Assembly (NCBI GenBank): GCA_030847615.1
Contig: JAUMIR010000015.1
Span: 7,271,501 to 7,335,500, forward strand
Direction: 5' to 3'
From: Gambelia wislizenii
Taxonomy: Eukaryota; Chordata; Lepidosauria; Squamata; Crotaphytidae
DNA: 64,000 nucleotides
Shown here piece after piece: positions 32,590-43,225 of the stretch. Numbering within the stretch: the first letter of the stretch is position 1; each line of letters begins with the position of its first letter. A program made the position numbers and the translations under genes. The notes beneath the pieces are model-generated. The model had not been told where the DNA came from, made no database searches, and was given only the letters and a program-made list of their open reading frames with translations.

Positions 32590-33945
32590 TAAAATTAATA
32601 ATAATAAAATTTATTTATACCCCGCCCCTCTGTTAAAACAATCGGGGCGGCTTACAGAATTTAAAATACAATACAAATAAAATCCCTAAACACCCCCACT
32701 CCCACCCTCCCCCATAAAAAAACATTAAACAAATATAAATTAAAAACAACTAATCTAAAATCACATTTAAAACTATAAATACAATAAAATATAATAAATA
32801 AATGAATGGCCAGCAGCCTAGAAGAGGCCAGGATCCCCTGAGGCCGGGATCTAATTAGGAAAGGCCTGCCGAAAGAGATCCGTCTTTAGTGCTTTTTTAA
32901 AGCCACTCAGGCTCGTTATCTGACGGATCTCATTCGGCAGGCCATTCCACAATTTGGGGGCGACTACCGAAAAGGCCCTCTGGGAGGTTGCAGACAGCCT
33001 AGATTTTTGTGGCTGAAGCAAATTCCTCCCAGAGGACCGGAGTGCGCGGGGAGGATTGTATGGGAGGAGGCGGTTCCGGAGATAAGTTGGACCCAAGCCA
33101 TTTAGGGCTTTAAAGGTAATAACCAACACCTTATACTGGGCCCGGAAACTGATTGGCAGCCAGTGGAGAGATTTTAGTACTGGAGTTATATGGTCTCTCC
33201 GAGATGTTCCTGAGACCACTCTGGCTGCCATATTTTGTACCAACTGAAGTTTCCGGACCAAGCATGAGGGCAGCCCCATGTAGAGCGCATTGCAGAAATC
33301 TAGACGGGAGGTTACCAGCGCGTGCACCACAGTCTCGAGGTCCCTTACTTCCAGGAAATGGCGCAGCTGGCGTATCAGCCGAAGCTGATAACAGGCGCTC
33401 CTGACTGTCGCATTCACTTGACTCGTCATCTGAAGCGATGAATCAAGGAGCACCCCCAGACTGCGAACACAGTCCTTAACGGAGAGTGTGACCCCGTCCA
33501 GGACTGGAGGTTGCAACCCAACTCCTGGTTTGGGGGCCGCTACCGTGAGCACCTCCGTTTTATCTGGATTTAATCTCAATCTGTTTTTCCTCATCCAGCC
33601 CATTACTGCTTTAAGACAATCATTAAGAGGAGAGACGCCATCGGAATTCGAGGCCGATGATCGGGGCAAGGAGAAATAGATCTGGGTGTCATCAGCGTAC
33701 TGATAACACCCAGCCCCATAACTGCGAATAATCTCACCCAGCGGCTTCATATAAATGTTAAACAGCATCGGGGACAGGATGGCACCCTGTGGAACACCAC
33801 AAGTAAGCTCCTTTCTGCTGGAGCAGCTGTCCCCGAGCAACACCCTCTGGGACCTGCCCGAGAGGAAGGACCAGAACCACTGGAGCGCAGTGCCTCCGAT
33901 TCCTAACCCCCTCAAGCGATCCAACTTCCCTTCTCCAAGGCATAT
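32590..33945 (-). mobile_element. L2 LINE, 5'-truncated, RT frame open
   Basis: On the minus strand an uninterrupted ORF (33981-32851, 376 codons) carries the L2 RT from about block 3 to the C-terminus. Motifs are GIGGTALQWFWSFLSGRSQ, CGVPQGAILSPMLFNIYM, the catalytic QYADDTQIYFS, KNRLRLNPDKTEVL, RSLGVLLDSSLQMTSQV, LDFCNALYMGLP, LQLVQNMAARVV, HWLPISFRAQYKVLV and FKKALKTDLFRQAF. L2 homology starts near RLRGLGIGG (about 33925-33900); the first codons are flank. The 3' UTR contains the reptilian CCCCGATT..GGGGCGG / TATAAATAAATTTT tail and ends in (TTA)n at 32590-32612. Relatively young given the intact frame. Confidence 0.93.
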
Positions 33946-35158
33946 TTTTGGTATAAATCCTGCCTGAAAACCATGCCTCATTGTGCACAGATTCCATTTC
34001 CAGGGGAAACTCTTCTACTCTGTGTTAGCAACTCCAGATTCATCCATCCACACTGCTGGTTTGCTCAACGACTTGAGGACTACAAGACATGTGTTGTATC
34101 ACAGCAGAAATCTCCCTTTCTATCCCTCTGGCAACTTCTTCTTCTTCCATTCCTACTGGTCTTATGTGAATGCTTTTTATATGAATGTGTGTGTGCTTGG
34201 TGTTATTATTTGTATGTCTTTAATAAATATCACTGTTAATTTTTCATTTTGCGTTTGTGTACATCTCTTCAGAGTTAATCAGGGTATACAAAAGTGTAAC
34301 AATCCCTCTCTCTGTTGCCCCCTTTTGCATTTGCTAAAGTCAAGTTGTTCCTAATTTCCCCAACATATTAGAAACTCAATATTTTCTTGGAATTTCCAAG
34401 AGCTCTTGGGTAACACTAGTGTCAGATCATCTGAAGAAGTGGTCTTATATCCACAAATGCTTGTGTGAACATGTATCAATTTGTTTTAAAGATACTGCTA
34501 GATTCTATGCCTCATTCTCCCCCTTTCTATAAAGTGAGAAAAAACTGCAGCTGAATTGAACAAATATTTGGCAAATGTTCTCCCACTTTCAGGAAAACAT
34601 TGTCCAGCTATCCACTTTTAGTTTCCTGATGGCACCCTCTGCTGTTCATCTGGTACTTGTCATGTAGAAAACATGCCTTATGTGTGTGAGAGAAAATGTT
34701 TGATGGTGATTCTACCTTTAGCAAATGCAAAATTAGGAGCAACTTGACTTTAGCCCCCTGGGAAAGATATGAGTATTTGCTCTTTCTAAGTTCCTTCCAT
34801 ATTTGATCATAGGAGGGTACAAACTGTCAATCTCTAAGGTGTTAATAGTGTTCATACCAGTCCTGAAGTGCAGGACTCTTCCCAAAAAGGCTATGCTACA
34901 TTTTGCTGCATATGTCTACCTCAATGAGTTCTAGTTTTTCTTAAACAACAACAACAACAACTAGAAAACAAACCCTGTGTAGGACCCCTTGATCCTGGTG
35001 GGCTTTGGGAAATTGTCCCCTCCTGCCTGGTATGCAAGGTGAAGGTTTGGATTGTGAAAATGGAAAGTATTTTGATCTCCTTGGATGAGGGTCAATATAC
35101 ATATATGGTGATGCAGATTCTGTGGCCAAGACAAAGGTATTTAACATCGAGTAGAGGG
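33946..35158. other. No gene; possible LTR-like and fold-back fragments
   Basis: TTAATAAATATCACTG at about 34218 with T/G-rich sequence after it resembles an LTR polyadenylation zone, without other LTR evidence. At 34425-34475, ATCATCTGAAGAAGTGGTCT...CACAAATGCTTGTG resembles the centre of the repeat at 63670-63870 (CTGAAGAAG...GGAAGCTTGTG). An (ACA)n run lies at 34945-34962. Confidence 0.4.
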
Positions 35159-35276
35159 TCACTTAATTCTGATAAAGCTAGCCCAGGTAGCAAGTGAATT
35201 CAGAAAAGGGAGGATAGAAGCAAAACAGTTTAGGAAAGAGCTCTAAATGTTAAAATGCAGGTTTGACTTGGTTGTA
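35159..35276. repeat. Unclassified dispersed repeat, copy 2
   Basis: Parallel to 5585-5705: ACTTAATTCT, AGCCCAGGT, ATAGAAGCAAAACAG, GGAAAGAGCT in the same order and spacing. Confidence 0.5.
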
Positions 35277-35436
35277 ATTGAAGCTGAACATCTTGGTATC
35301 TGATCAACTTGGATTTAGATTCAAGGGGCTCAGCTTTTTCACATGAGATGATTATTCATAGACCCATATCATGTAGCTCAGTTGGCAGTGATAACAACCG
35401 AGGCTGACATTCCATTGTTGAGGATCTTCATAAGAG

Positions 35437-35595
35437 TTTGATGTGAAGTCAAAGGCTTTCACAGCCAGCAACCATAATTTTCCTTGTTTTTTTTTTCTCC
35501 CTAGCTGTGAGGCAATGTTCTGGAAGAGTTTATTTCTGACGTTTCAACTGCATCTGTGGCTGGCATAGTTGGATAGTGCATAATAGGAAAGCAAA
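35437..35595. repeat. Penelope-terminus-like dispersed repeat
   Basis: Order: GTGAAGTCAAAGGCTTTCACAG, then GGCAATGTTCTGGAAGAG, then TTTCTGACGTTTCAACTGC, then ATCTGTGGCTGGCAT. I recognise this as a very common amniote dispersed motif. The GACGTTTC...CTGGCAT core resembles the CGTTTCG...CTCAGTGG motif at 7535, so a Penelope-like origin is possible but not shown. Confidence 0.45.
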
Positions 35596-35835
35596 CTGTT
35601 ATTGGTTAACTCATGCCGGACACTTTGATGGCACATCAGATTGTATGGGGCACAGGTTCTTCAAAACGGACATTCCCCCCTTAAAATGTTAGGACAGAGG
35701 AATTGGGTATAGGAGGGTCTCCCCCTCTATGGTGTCTGACTAGTCACAGGCCATAGTTTGGGACAAGTCTCAGATTGATACCATTCCAGTAGGAATTCCT
35801 ATTTCAGTAAGGGTTGTCAATGTTTAAATAAGACA

Positions 35836-35920
35836 TACCGTATATTCCAGTGTATAAGATGACCTCTGAGCCCTGAAAAATAGCCTCCAAAATCAGGGGT
35901 CGTCTTATACACCAGATACA
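35836..35920. repeat. Fold-back transposon end next to the minisatellite
   Basis: Starts ACCGTATATTCCAGTG, with internal arms TGTATAAGATGACC (about 35850-35863) and GGTCGTCTTATACA (about 35899-35912), 13 of 14 complementary. This 'TATAAGACGACC' type is a frequent reptile DNA-transposon end. The matching right-hand end was not found beyond the array. Confidence 0.55.
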
Positions 35921-35974
35921 CATTGCTTCAGCCCGACCTCTGATCTCCTGCCTCTTTGCTCCCTTTGCAAATGG

Positions 35975-37975
35975 AGTGAAGAGGAAGGAGATTGGGCGGG
36001 GGAGGGGGGAGGCAAAGTGTTTACCAGTTCATCCACACCCCTTCTCTGCCTTCTCCCCCTTTGGGGAGCAACTGAAGACAGGGGGGCGAACATTACTGGA
36101 AGCCCCCCCTTCGAGCCACCCATCCGCCCTCCCCGAAGCCCCGATCGGGCTGCCGGTGGTAGGTTCAGTGAGGGAGTGGGTGGCTGGAAATTTCCTCCTT
36201 CGGCCACCCTTCCACCCTCCACAAAGCCATGATCGGGATCCCGGAGGTGGCTTGGGGAGGGGGTGGCTTGAAATTCTCCCCCTCCAGCCACCATTCCACC
36301 CTCCCTAAAGCCACGATGAGGGTCCCGATTGTGGGTTCGGGGAGGGGGTGGGTGGCTAGGAAGCCCCCCTCAAGCCACCCTTCCACCCTCCCTGAAGCCA
36401 TGATTGTCCTTCTCCCCCTTTGGGGAGCAACTGAAGACAGGGGGGTGAACATTGCTGGAAAGCCCCTCCCTTCGAGCCACCCATCCGCCCTCCCCGAAGC
36501 CCCGATAGGGCTGCCGGTGGTAGGTTCAGTGAGGGAGTGGGTGACTGGAAATTTCCCCCTTCAGCCACCCTTCCACCCTCCACGAAGCCGTGATCAGGAT
36601 CCCAGAGGTGGCCTTGGGGAGGGGGGTGGCTCAAAATTCTCCCCCTCCAGCCACCCTTCCACCCTCCCCAAAGCCACGATCAGGGTCCTGATCGTGGGTT
36701 CAGGAAGGGGGTGGGTGGCTAGGAAGCCCCCCTCAAGCCACCCTTCCACCCTCCCCGAAGCCATGATTGGCCTCCAGATCACGCATTTGGGGAGGGGGTT
36801 GGTGGCTAGGAAGCCCCCCTTCCAGCCACCCAGCCACCCTCCCTTAAGCCATGATTGGGCTCCTGGTGGCGGCCTCGGGGAGGGAGTGGGTAGCTGGAAA
36901 GTCCCCCCTCCAGCCACCCTTCCACCCTCCCCGAAGCTGCGATTGGGCTCCTGGTGGTGGCCTCGGGGAGGGAGTGGGTGGCTGGAAAGTCCCCCCCTCC
37001 AGCCACCCTTCCACCCTCTCCAAAGCCGTGATTGGGCTCCCGATTGCGGGTTCGGTGAGGTGGTGGGTGGCTAGGAAGCCCCCCTCCAGCCCCACTTCCA
37101 CCCTCCCCGAAGCCATGATTTGCCTCCTGATCGCAGGTTCAGGGAGGAGGTGGGTTGCTAGGAAGCCCCCCTCCAGCCACCTTTCCACCCTCCCCGAAGC
37201 CACGATCGGGCTCCCGATGGTGGGTTCAGGGAGGGGGTGGGTCGCTAGGAAGCCCCCTTCCAGCCACCCTTCCACCCTCTCCGAAGCCGCGATCGGGCTC
37301 CTGGTGGCGGCCTCGGGGAGGGGGTGGCTGGCTGGAAAGTCCCCCCTCCAAACACCCTTCCACCCTCCCCAAAGCCCCGATTGGGCTCCTGATTGTGGGT
37401 TCGGGGAGGGGGTGGGTGGCTAGGAAACCCCCACTCCAGCCCCCCTTCCATCCTCCCCGAAGCCACAATCGGGCTCCCGGTGGCGGCCTCGGGGAGGGGT
37501 TGGGTGGCTGGAAAGTCCCCCCTCCAGCCTCCGTTCCACCCTACCTGAAGCCACTATCCGGCTCCCGGTCACAGGTTCGGGGAGGGGTGGGTGGCTAGGA
37601 AGCCCCCCCAAAGCCACCCTTCCATCCTCCCTGAACCCACGATTGGGCTCCCGATCACGGGTTTGGGGAGGGGGTGGGTGGCTAGGAATCTCCCCCTCCA
37701 GCCACCCTTCCACCCTCCCCGAAGCTGCAATTGGCCTCCCGGTGGCAGCCTCGGGGAGGTGGTGGGTGGCTGGAAAGCCCCCCTCCAGCCACCTTTCCAC
37801 CCTTCCCGAAGCCACAATCGGGCTCCTGGTGGTGGCCTCGGGAAGGGGTGAATGGCTGGTAATTCCCCCTTCCAGCCACCCTTCCACCCTCTCTGAAGCT
37901 GCGATGGGGCTCCCGGTGGCATCCTTGGGGAGGGTGTGGGTGGCTGCAAAGCCCCCCCCCTCCAGCCACCCTTAC
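35975..37975. repeat. GC-rich minisatellite, ~85-95-bp hairpin units, ~2 kb
   Basis: Roughly twenty tandem units with the core CCACCCTTCCACCCTCCCC GAAGCC.. then GGGGAGGGGGTGGGTGGCT. Each unit holds complementary arms (CTCCCCGAAGCC versus GGCCTCGGGGAG; GGGTGGCT versus AGCCACCC). The left part has a higher-order period of about 359 bp (TTCTCCCCCTTTGGGGAGC at 36051 and 36410). Both strands stay open for hundreds of bases in several frames (e.g. 36229-37074 +), but the Pro/Ser/Gly-rich translations simply follow the repeat and are not genes. It begins beside a fold-back end (35836) and stops at about 37975. Confidence 0.93.
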
Positions 37976-38145
37976 AGCAGCTAAGGCAAAACAGGTAAGT
38001 TTGCTCCTTTCTTCCACCTTCCCGGAAACCAATGTGGAAAAGGGATGAAGGGGCTTAGTAGGACCCACCTCATTTGCAGTTGTCAAACTCCATTGTAGGC
38101 CTTGATGTGTTATCATTTTTCATTATGCCTCAGACAACAATTAAC

Positions 38146-38346
38146 CAATTTGCAGCTATGTGCCCTCAAGTCATTTCTGACTTATGACAACCCTAAGGCA
38201 AGATTAGTTTACTGATGCTTTCATTGAAAACTGAGAAAGGATGCCTTGCCCAAGGTCACCAAGTGGGTTTCCATGGTTGAGCACAGATTTGAACTCTGGT
38301 CTCCCAGAGTCCCTAGTAGAAAACTCAAACCACCATGCTGGCTCTC
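38146..38346 (-). mobile_element. MIR-type tRNA-derived SINE, nearly full length
   Basis: On the minus strand it starts GAGAGCCAGCATGGTGG.TTTGAG, with a B-box-like GTTCAAATC (RC of GATTTGAAC at about 38287). The CORE region follows (plus strand TTGCCCAAGGTCACC, 38250-38264), and the tail is (plus) GTGCCCTCAAGTCATTTCTG ACTTATGAC. This is the common sauropsid MIR-like SINE. Somewhat shortened in the tRNA part. Confidence 0.82.
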
Positions 38347-38939
38347 AAAAATGCAAACCAATTAAGAGGAAGAGTGAAAATTTTCAGAATAAAGTGCAAC
38401 ATCCAATGGAGGTTTGTCATAGGCCCAAATTGAAAGGGCAAGTTGTGTGTAGCTAGTATTTAAGATTCTTGGAAAGCAACTATTTAGCCATTGGAAACTT
38501 GAATAACTCATGCCACAGTAGCTGATGCCACAGGACTGACTCCTGATCTGAAAGCTCCTAGTGGGACTGTAACTCTGTAGTTTGATGAGTTACTCAGAAT
38601 TCTATGTGAGAGATTGCTAGTGCCATAGGTTATCGGGAGTGTAGACTAGAGGTCTTTAGGAGAGAATTCACAATACAAAAATTGATTGAATGAATATATT
38701 CTAATGGGGACTAACCAACAGGATGTCAGTGACAGGTCACCCTTGATAAAGAAGCGACCTAAATGAATATTCTTAAGGAGACATGGCTAGAACTGTTATT
38801 TGGTGAGATTAATGTTATGTAGGTTTCTCCTTACACAGTGTGAAAACAATGTTACATAATCTAAAATGGTTTCTCTTATTGACCAAAGAATCACATTTTA
38901 ATTAGAGGGGGAAGTAGCCAGACCCTCTGAGGTATGGTT
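38347..38939. other. No gene; one copy of a CATTGAATC-type repeat
   Basis: 38655-38735 contains ATTGATTGAATGAATATATT and GGGGACTAACCAACAGGAT, a member of the dispersed family described at 40118. Nothing else is recognised. Confidence 0.45.
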
Positions 38940-39258
38940 TAGAAAGGTGGGTGTGTTTAGCTTAGAGAGCAGAAGAATGAGAGATGATATGCTATCCATC
39001 TTCAAGTTGCAGAAGGGTTGTCACTAAATTGAAGATGGAGTGATCTTTGCTGCTGCTATAGAAGATAGGAACCAAACTGCTTGACTCAAATTTTATATAT
39101 CCAACTAAAGATTAAGAAGAATGTTCTGATGGTAAGAGCCATTCAAGGTTGGAAAGGTAAATTTAGCAGACTCTTCTTCATTGGAGGTTTTTTATTGGCA
39201 GTGGGTTGGGTTAGATGGCCCTGGGGTCCCTTTCAACTGTATGACTGTGATTCTGTGA
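38940..39258 (+). mobile_element. CR1 3' fragment, old and decayed
   Basis: CR1 C-terminal landmarks survive at nucleotide level: GTGTTTAGCTTAGAGAGCAG (FSLE..R), GAGAGATGATATG (RDDM), and TTAGATGGCCCTGGGGTCCC then GTATGACTGTGATTCTGTG at the 3' end. Many indels. Confidence 0.75.
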
Positions 39259-39702
39259 AAAGTTTAGGATAAAAATTCAGGACTATCAAGGAGGGAGGGA
39301 CTGATATTTATGTTGTTTATACCCTTCACCTCCTCTTCATTCTACCCCTCAGCCCATATGTCTTCTGGAATATATAGCCAACTGAGTTGGTCCATAGCAA
39401 AAAAGGAAAGACTCAGGCTAAATCTCTAATTCACAGTATCCATTGTATTATTACCATCCCCCCCAAAAAAACCTGTTGCTCCATTAATATACAAAAAAGT
39501 ACAAGGGGTACTGATCCTAATCCTTAACACCATTGGTCTTGATAAGCTATTTGAGCTCAGATTTATGTTGTTTATACCCGCCCCACAAAACCACTAGTCC
39601 AACCTCATTCTTCCCCCATCTACTCCTCACTTGGGCCTACTCTTCTCACCACTTCCATGCCTGTAACAGGCCTATTGAAAGATGTCTAGCAGTACACAAT
39701 GC
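39259..39702. other. Intergenic; no recognised element
   Basis: Two near-identical 20-bp bits, ATTTATGTTGTTTATACCC, occur at about 39305 and 39560. If the exon to the right is real, this would be its 3' UTR; the only AATAAA-type signal seen on the minus strand is at about 39188-39193, inside the old CR1. Confidence 0.35.
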
Positions 39703-39985
39703 TTATGCCTCAAACAGTTCAGTGACAAAGGTAGCAAAGACAAGTGGCGGTTCAGGAGGCAGGTGACAATACAGTGGAGGCACAGGGTGGGCGTAAGAAT
39801 CACATTCTGGAATTTCATATGGTGGCGGCTCTGGGATGAGAATCTCCAGGTCTGTCAGCGTTGTCTCTGCCACATAGGATGGTGGTTGTATTACAAGTGC
39901 TGATGAGGGGAGACTTGTGATGTACGTTGGGTTGTACCCACAAAGCTCTCTGGGAAAAGCCATGATTATGTGGCAGAAGATAAAT
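39703..39985 (-). CDS. Candidate terminal exon encoding a PPxY-rich cytoplasmic tail
   Basis: A minus-strand frame open from a splice acceptor to TAA (39703-39705). The acceptor has a textbook pyrimidine tract (CTCTTTTTCTCTGTTTGG TTTTAG, AG at 39987-39986). The exon frame begins FIFCHIIMAFPREL, hydrophobic as at the end of a membrane segment. It continues with three PPxY motifs (QPPSYVAE, PEPPPYEIP, VPPLYCHLPPEPP), typical WW-domain/Nedd4-type binding sites in the tails of small membrane proteins. An ATG at 39961-39963 would alternatively give an 86-residue protein. It matches no transposon family I know. Upstream exons were not found in the window. I cannot name the gene; a chance ORF remains possible. 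Confidence 0.38.
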
Positions 39986-40805
39986 CTAAAACCAAACAGA
40001 GAAAAAGAGTGAATAATTTTGGTCTTCTTCAGTTTGTGGGTTGGAACTTAAAAGCTTTGTTGGCACCATGACAACTTCTAAGGTAGAGGGCTAGATCCTG
40101 TTGTTAATGCTGATTAAAATAGTCTCATTGAATCAATGGTATTTGCATATTCAACTGACTCACAAGTCAACAATTAATTTGTCTATTCTAGTTGGGACTA
40201 ACCAACAGAATGCTAGTGAATGTGTATTCATTCAGTTGTTTGTTGAAAGAAGAAGTGGGAAACCAATTGAGGATGTGAGGGGAGTTTTTAACCAGTGGTA
40301 TCATTCAAAATCATTAAAAACCAGTTCCCGCCCTTCCTGTCCCTCATTGCCCCTGAGGATCCAGTCCTTCCCTCTCTCTGTCCTTTTTGCTTCTCAGACC
40401 TCCTCATCTGTCCAGTCTCTGTCTCCTCATCTCCTTTGCTACTCCTGCTCCCCTTTCAACTGCCCCAGCCTCTACATCGTTTAACAATTTAAACAACCAG
40501 TTCCAGCAAACCAGCTGGATGATACCTCTGTGTATAATCAGCAAAAACCACTGGTGTCAAATAGAATCTGGATCATAGAAGGACACAACTGATTATAATT
40601 ATAATTGGCTATATAAAAAGAATGGCTGATGATGTGTATTTATATGTATCTCCAAACTGGCATTTGAAATATGAATCTCAAATCAGACGTTTCATTTTAA
40701 TTCCTTGGTGAAGAAGTTCATCAAAGAAGCTGAAACATTCAAATCATGATGCATATTACACATATCACTTGCTGCCAAGTTCCAGCTTTTGGCTTAGGTA
40801 GCTAG
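39986..40805. other. Intergenic with one dispersed repeat
   Basis: Contains the repeat at 40118-40212 and a pyrimidine-rich tract (40320-40480) with spurious ORFs. AGACGTTTCATTTTAATTCC at about 40685 faintly recalls the Penelope-type motif. No gene. Confidence 0.4.
40118..40212. repeat. CATTGAATCAAT / GGGACTAACCAACAG dispersed repeat
   Basis: Core pieces are TCTCATTGAATCAATGG, CAACTGACTCAC, TTGTCTATTCTAGTTGGGAC and TAACCAACAGAATG. Related copies in this window are at 51484-51598 (+) and 53633-53700 (-), with partial ones at 38655, 45945 and 60950. Family not identified. Confidence 0.6.
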
Positions 40806-41155
40806 GCATGTTTAGCCTGGAAAAGAAAAGGTGAAGAACCATGTTTAAATATTGAAGGGATGTCATACTGAGGAAGGAGCTTGTTTTCTGCTGCTCCAGA
40901 GACTGCGACATGGAACAATGGACTCAAAGTACAGGAAAAGAGATTCCACCTAAACATTAGGAAGGCAAGAGGTGTTTGGGAGTGAAACACACTGCCCCGG
41001 AGTATGATGGAGTCTCCTTCTTTGGAGGTTTTTAAACAGAGCCAAGATGGCCATCTGTTGGGCGTGCTTTGATTGTGTATTCCTGTATGGCAGAAAGGGA
41101 TTCAACTGGATGGCTCTTCTGGTCGCTTCCAACTCTACGATTCTATGATTCCATT
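40806..41155 (+). mobile_element. CR1 3' fragment, old
   Basis: CR1 C-terminus in decayed frames (ATGTTTAGCCTGGAAAAG, then TTTCTGCTGCTCCAGAGAC, GGAGTCTCCTTCTTTGGAGG, AGATGGCCATCTGTTGGG). It ends at ACGATTCTATGATTCC. Several small deletions relative to the copy at 18395. Confidence 0.88.
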
Positions 41156-41356
41156 ATTAGGAATTCTTCACTAATTTTCAAAGGAAAATGCAAGCAATGA
41201 ATAATTTTAACATATTTTCTTCTCACTGAAAAAAAGTATTCAAAAACTATTGTTTTTGAAAACTATTTCTAGTCTGAGACATTCTGCAAAATATTCCCAT
41301 ATTTGCAGAAAATAGCATTTTCTGAGGAGGAAATAACATTTGAGTATTTGCATGCA

Positions 41357-41387
<31 letters not shown>

Positions 41388-42127
41388 TTTCCACCTGCAT
41401 GTTTTACATATAATAAGTCCTGAACTGCAAAGATTATTGTTTCAGTCCAGCTTCCTTTTCCCACATGGTTGTGGTTATATCCTGTGGCTAAAGAGTTTTG
41501 GTCCAATATTTTTATTGAACTGAAGAAAATAATCACTCTAAAGATTGTGGTACAACCCCCAATGGTTCTGCTCTTACTTTTTGTAAATGAAAATAAAGAT
41601 CATGTCCATAGAAAGCATATGCCTTTCTTACATTTGACTGTGAGACAGGTGGTTGCTCATAAACAGAGGCTTTGCATAACCTATCTTTAGAAAATCAGTG
41701 AAAGAAAATTTGTTCATTTGCCCTTAAGGAGAAGTTGATGAATCAGATTAGACACTCTTTAAATAAACTTCATGAAAATAAATTTATTAGTGATTGGTGA
41801 TGTGAAAAATGTTCAGACAATGGTTGAAAGGCATGTTTTTCAAGTCTTGAGAAATATTGTTTCCTGTATAGAAAATGCTGTTATTGGAGATGTATTTTGC
41901 ACAAAATCTATACATGGTTGATTTTCTGGGAAACACCATGTCTCCATTGAAACAAAAGTATCATTTCCTGTGCAGAAAATGCTGTTTGTGTAACCACATA
42001 TACATTTCACACACAAAGTCCCAAATTGTGAATAGCCTTCAAAAGCTGTATGGTTTTCAAAGGCTTTTTCACAGTGGGAAGAAAAGTGTTAAAATTACTC
42101 ATTGCTTCATTTGAGAAGAAATGTAGA
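41156..42127. other. Unclassified sequence; includes a dispersed repeat shared with 53840-54110
   Basis: The part 41800-42120 contains GTGTAACCACATAT, AAGTCCCAAATTGTGAATAG, TGGTTTTCAAAGGCTTTTTC and AAAATTACTCATTGCTTC, matching in order a stretch at 53970-54090. An (AAT)n microsatellite lies at 41356-41389. No coding sequence. Confidence 0.5.
41356..41389. repeat. Microsatellite (AAT)n
   Basis: Eleven perfect AAT units. Confidence 0.97.
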
Positions 42128-42545
42128 GAAGAACCATAGGATCAGAGTTGGAAGAGACTTCAAGGGCCATCCAGTCCAACCCCCTGCCATGCATGAATAT
42201 GCAAGCAAAGCATTCCTGACAGATGGCCACCCAGCCTCTGTTGACAAACCTCCAAAGAAGGAGACTCCACCACACTACGAGGCAGTGTACTCCATTGCCG
42301 AACAGCTCTTATAATCAGGAAGTTCTTCCTTATGTTTAGGTGGAATCTCTTTTCCTGTAGTTTGAGCCCATTGCTCCATGTCCTAGTCTCTGGAGCAGCA
42401 GAAAACAAGCTTGCTCCATCCTCAGTATGACATCCCTTCAAATATTTAAACATGGCTATCATGTCCCCTCTCAACCTTCTCTTCTCCAGACTAAACATGC
42501 CCAGCTCCCTAAGCTGCTCCTCATAGGGCATCATGGCTTCCAGAC
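42128..42545 (-). mobile_element. CR1 3' fragment (older subfamily)
   Basis: Minus-strand frame 42693-42160 covers [58 protein letters not shown] and PRSVVESPSLEV. The 3' end at 42128 lacks the full octamer tail. It is truncated at a C9 run (about 42547). Confidence 0.92.
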
Positions 42546-42889
42546 CCCCCCCCCATTTGTTTCCATTTAAATGTGTGGGGATGGAGCTGAAAAGGTTAGA
42601 TGTCATAGATATGAGTATTCCCTTTGAAAAGCTAAACAAGAGGCAAATTGAAAAAATACAATAGCCCCTTCTTGAAAGAATCCATGAGAACATACAATAA
42701 ACAGTCCCTTTCCCACTCCACTAAGACCCTTTTAAATGCTGCCACAAATTCAGAAAAATCTCAATTATTTTAAGCAATGGGCTTCAGTGAGCATATATTA
42801 TGAGTAAGAGATTCAATTAGTTCCAATAAACCAATTTCTTTAAAGAGCAAACAGTTGATAAAAGTACAAAATATAAACACCACCCGGTT
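42546..42889. other. No recognised gene or repeat
   Basis: AT-rich unique-looking sequence; nothing supported. Confidence 0.4.
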
Positions 42890-43225
42890 ACAGATTGTGA
42901 TGTACCAAGCACACACGCTCACATGCAATCAATAAATTGCTTTATTGACATGGATTCATGTGTCAGGAACATAGGACAAAGCCGAAACTGAACACAGCCA
43001 CAGCAACCCCCCAAGATAAACCCTCCCAGTGTGAGAAAAGCATTCAGGGAGTGAGAGGAGTAGGCTTGCACCTGGACGCCCTGACCCTGAGTGTCTCTGA
43101 GAAAGGAGCATTCCCAGGCCAACAAGGCGGGCTGGCCTCTCTCCAAAACTCCAGAGGCCCAGCCAGGGGGAAACCGCCTCATGTCAGGATCCTCCATGAA
43201 TTCCACTCCATATCCCAGAATTCAG
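42890..43225 (-). repeat. Possible solo LTR (tentative)
   Basis: On the minus strand a GC-rich region leads to GTCAATAAAGCAATTTATTG (polyadenylation signal; plus strand about 42926-42950), then GT-rich sequence ATGTGAGCGTGTGTGCTTGG. This is the layout of an LTR U3-R-U5. No matching second LTR, TG..CA ends or duplication could be demonstrated. Confidence 0.3.

Noticed and set aside
36229..37074. 281-codon plus-strand ORF and many shorter ORFs on both strands in 35905-38116
   Set aside because: All follow the GC-rich ~90-bp minisatellite. Frames are open on both strands because the unit lacks stops, and the translation repeats with the DNA period.
42890..43225. Full LTR retrovirus or gypsy insertion
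   Set aside because: Only one LTR-like polyadenylation zone is visible, with no gag/pol nearby, no partner LTR and no target duplication; kept only as a tentative solo LTR.
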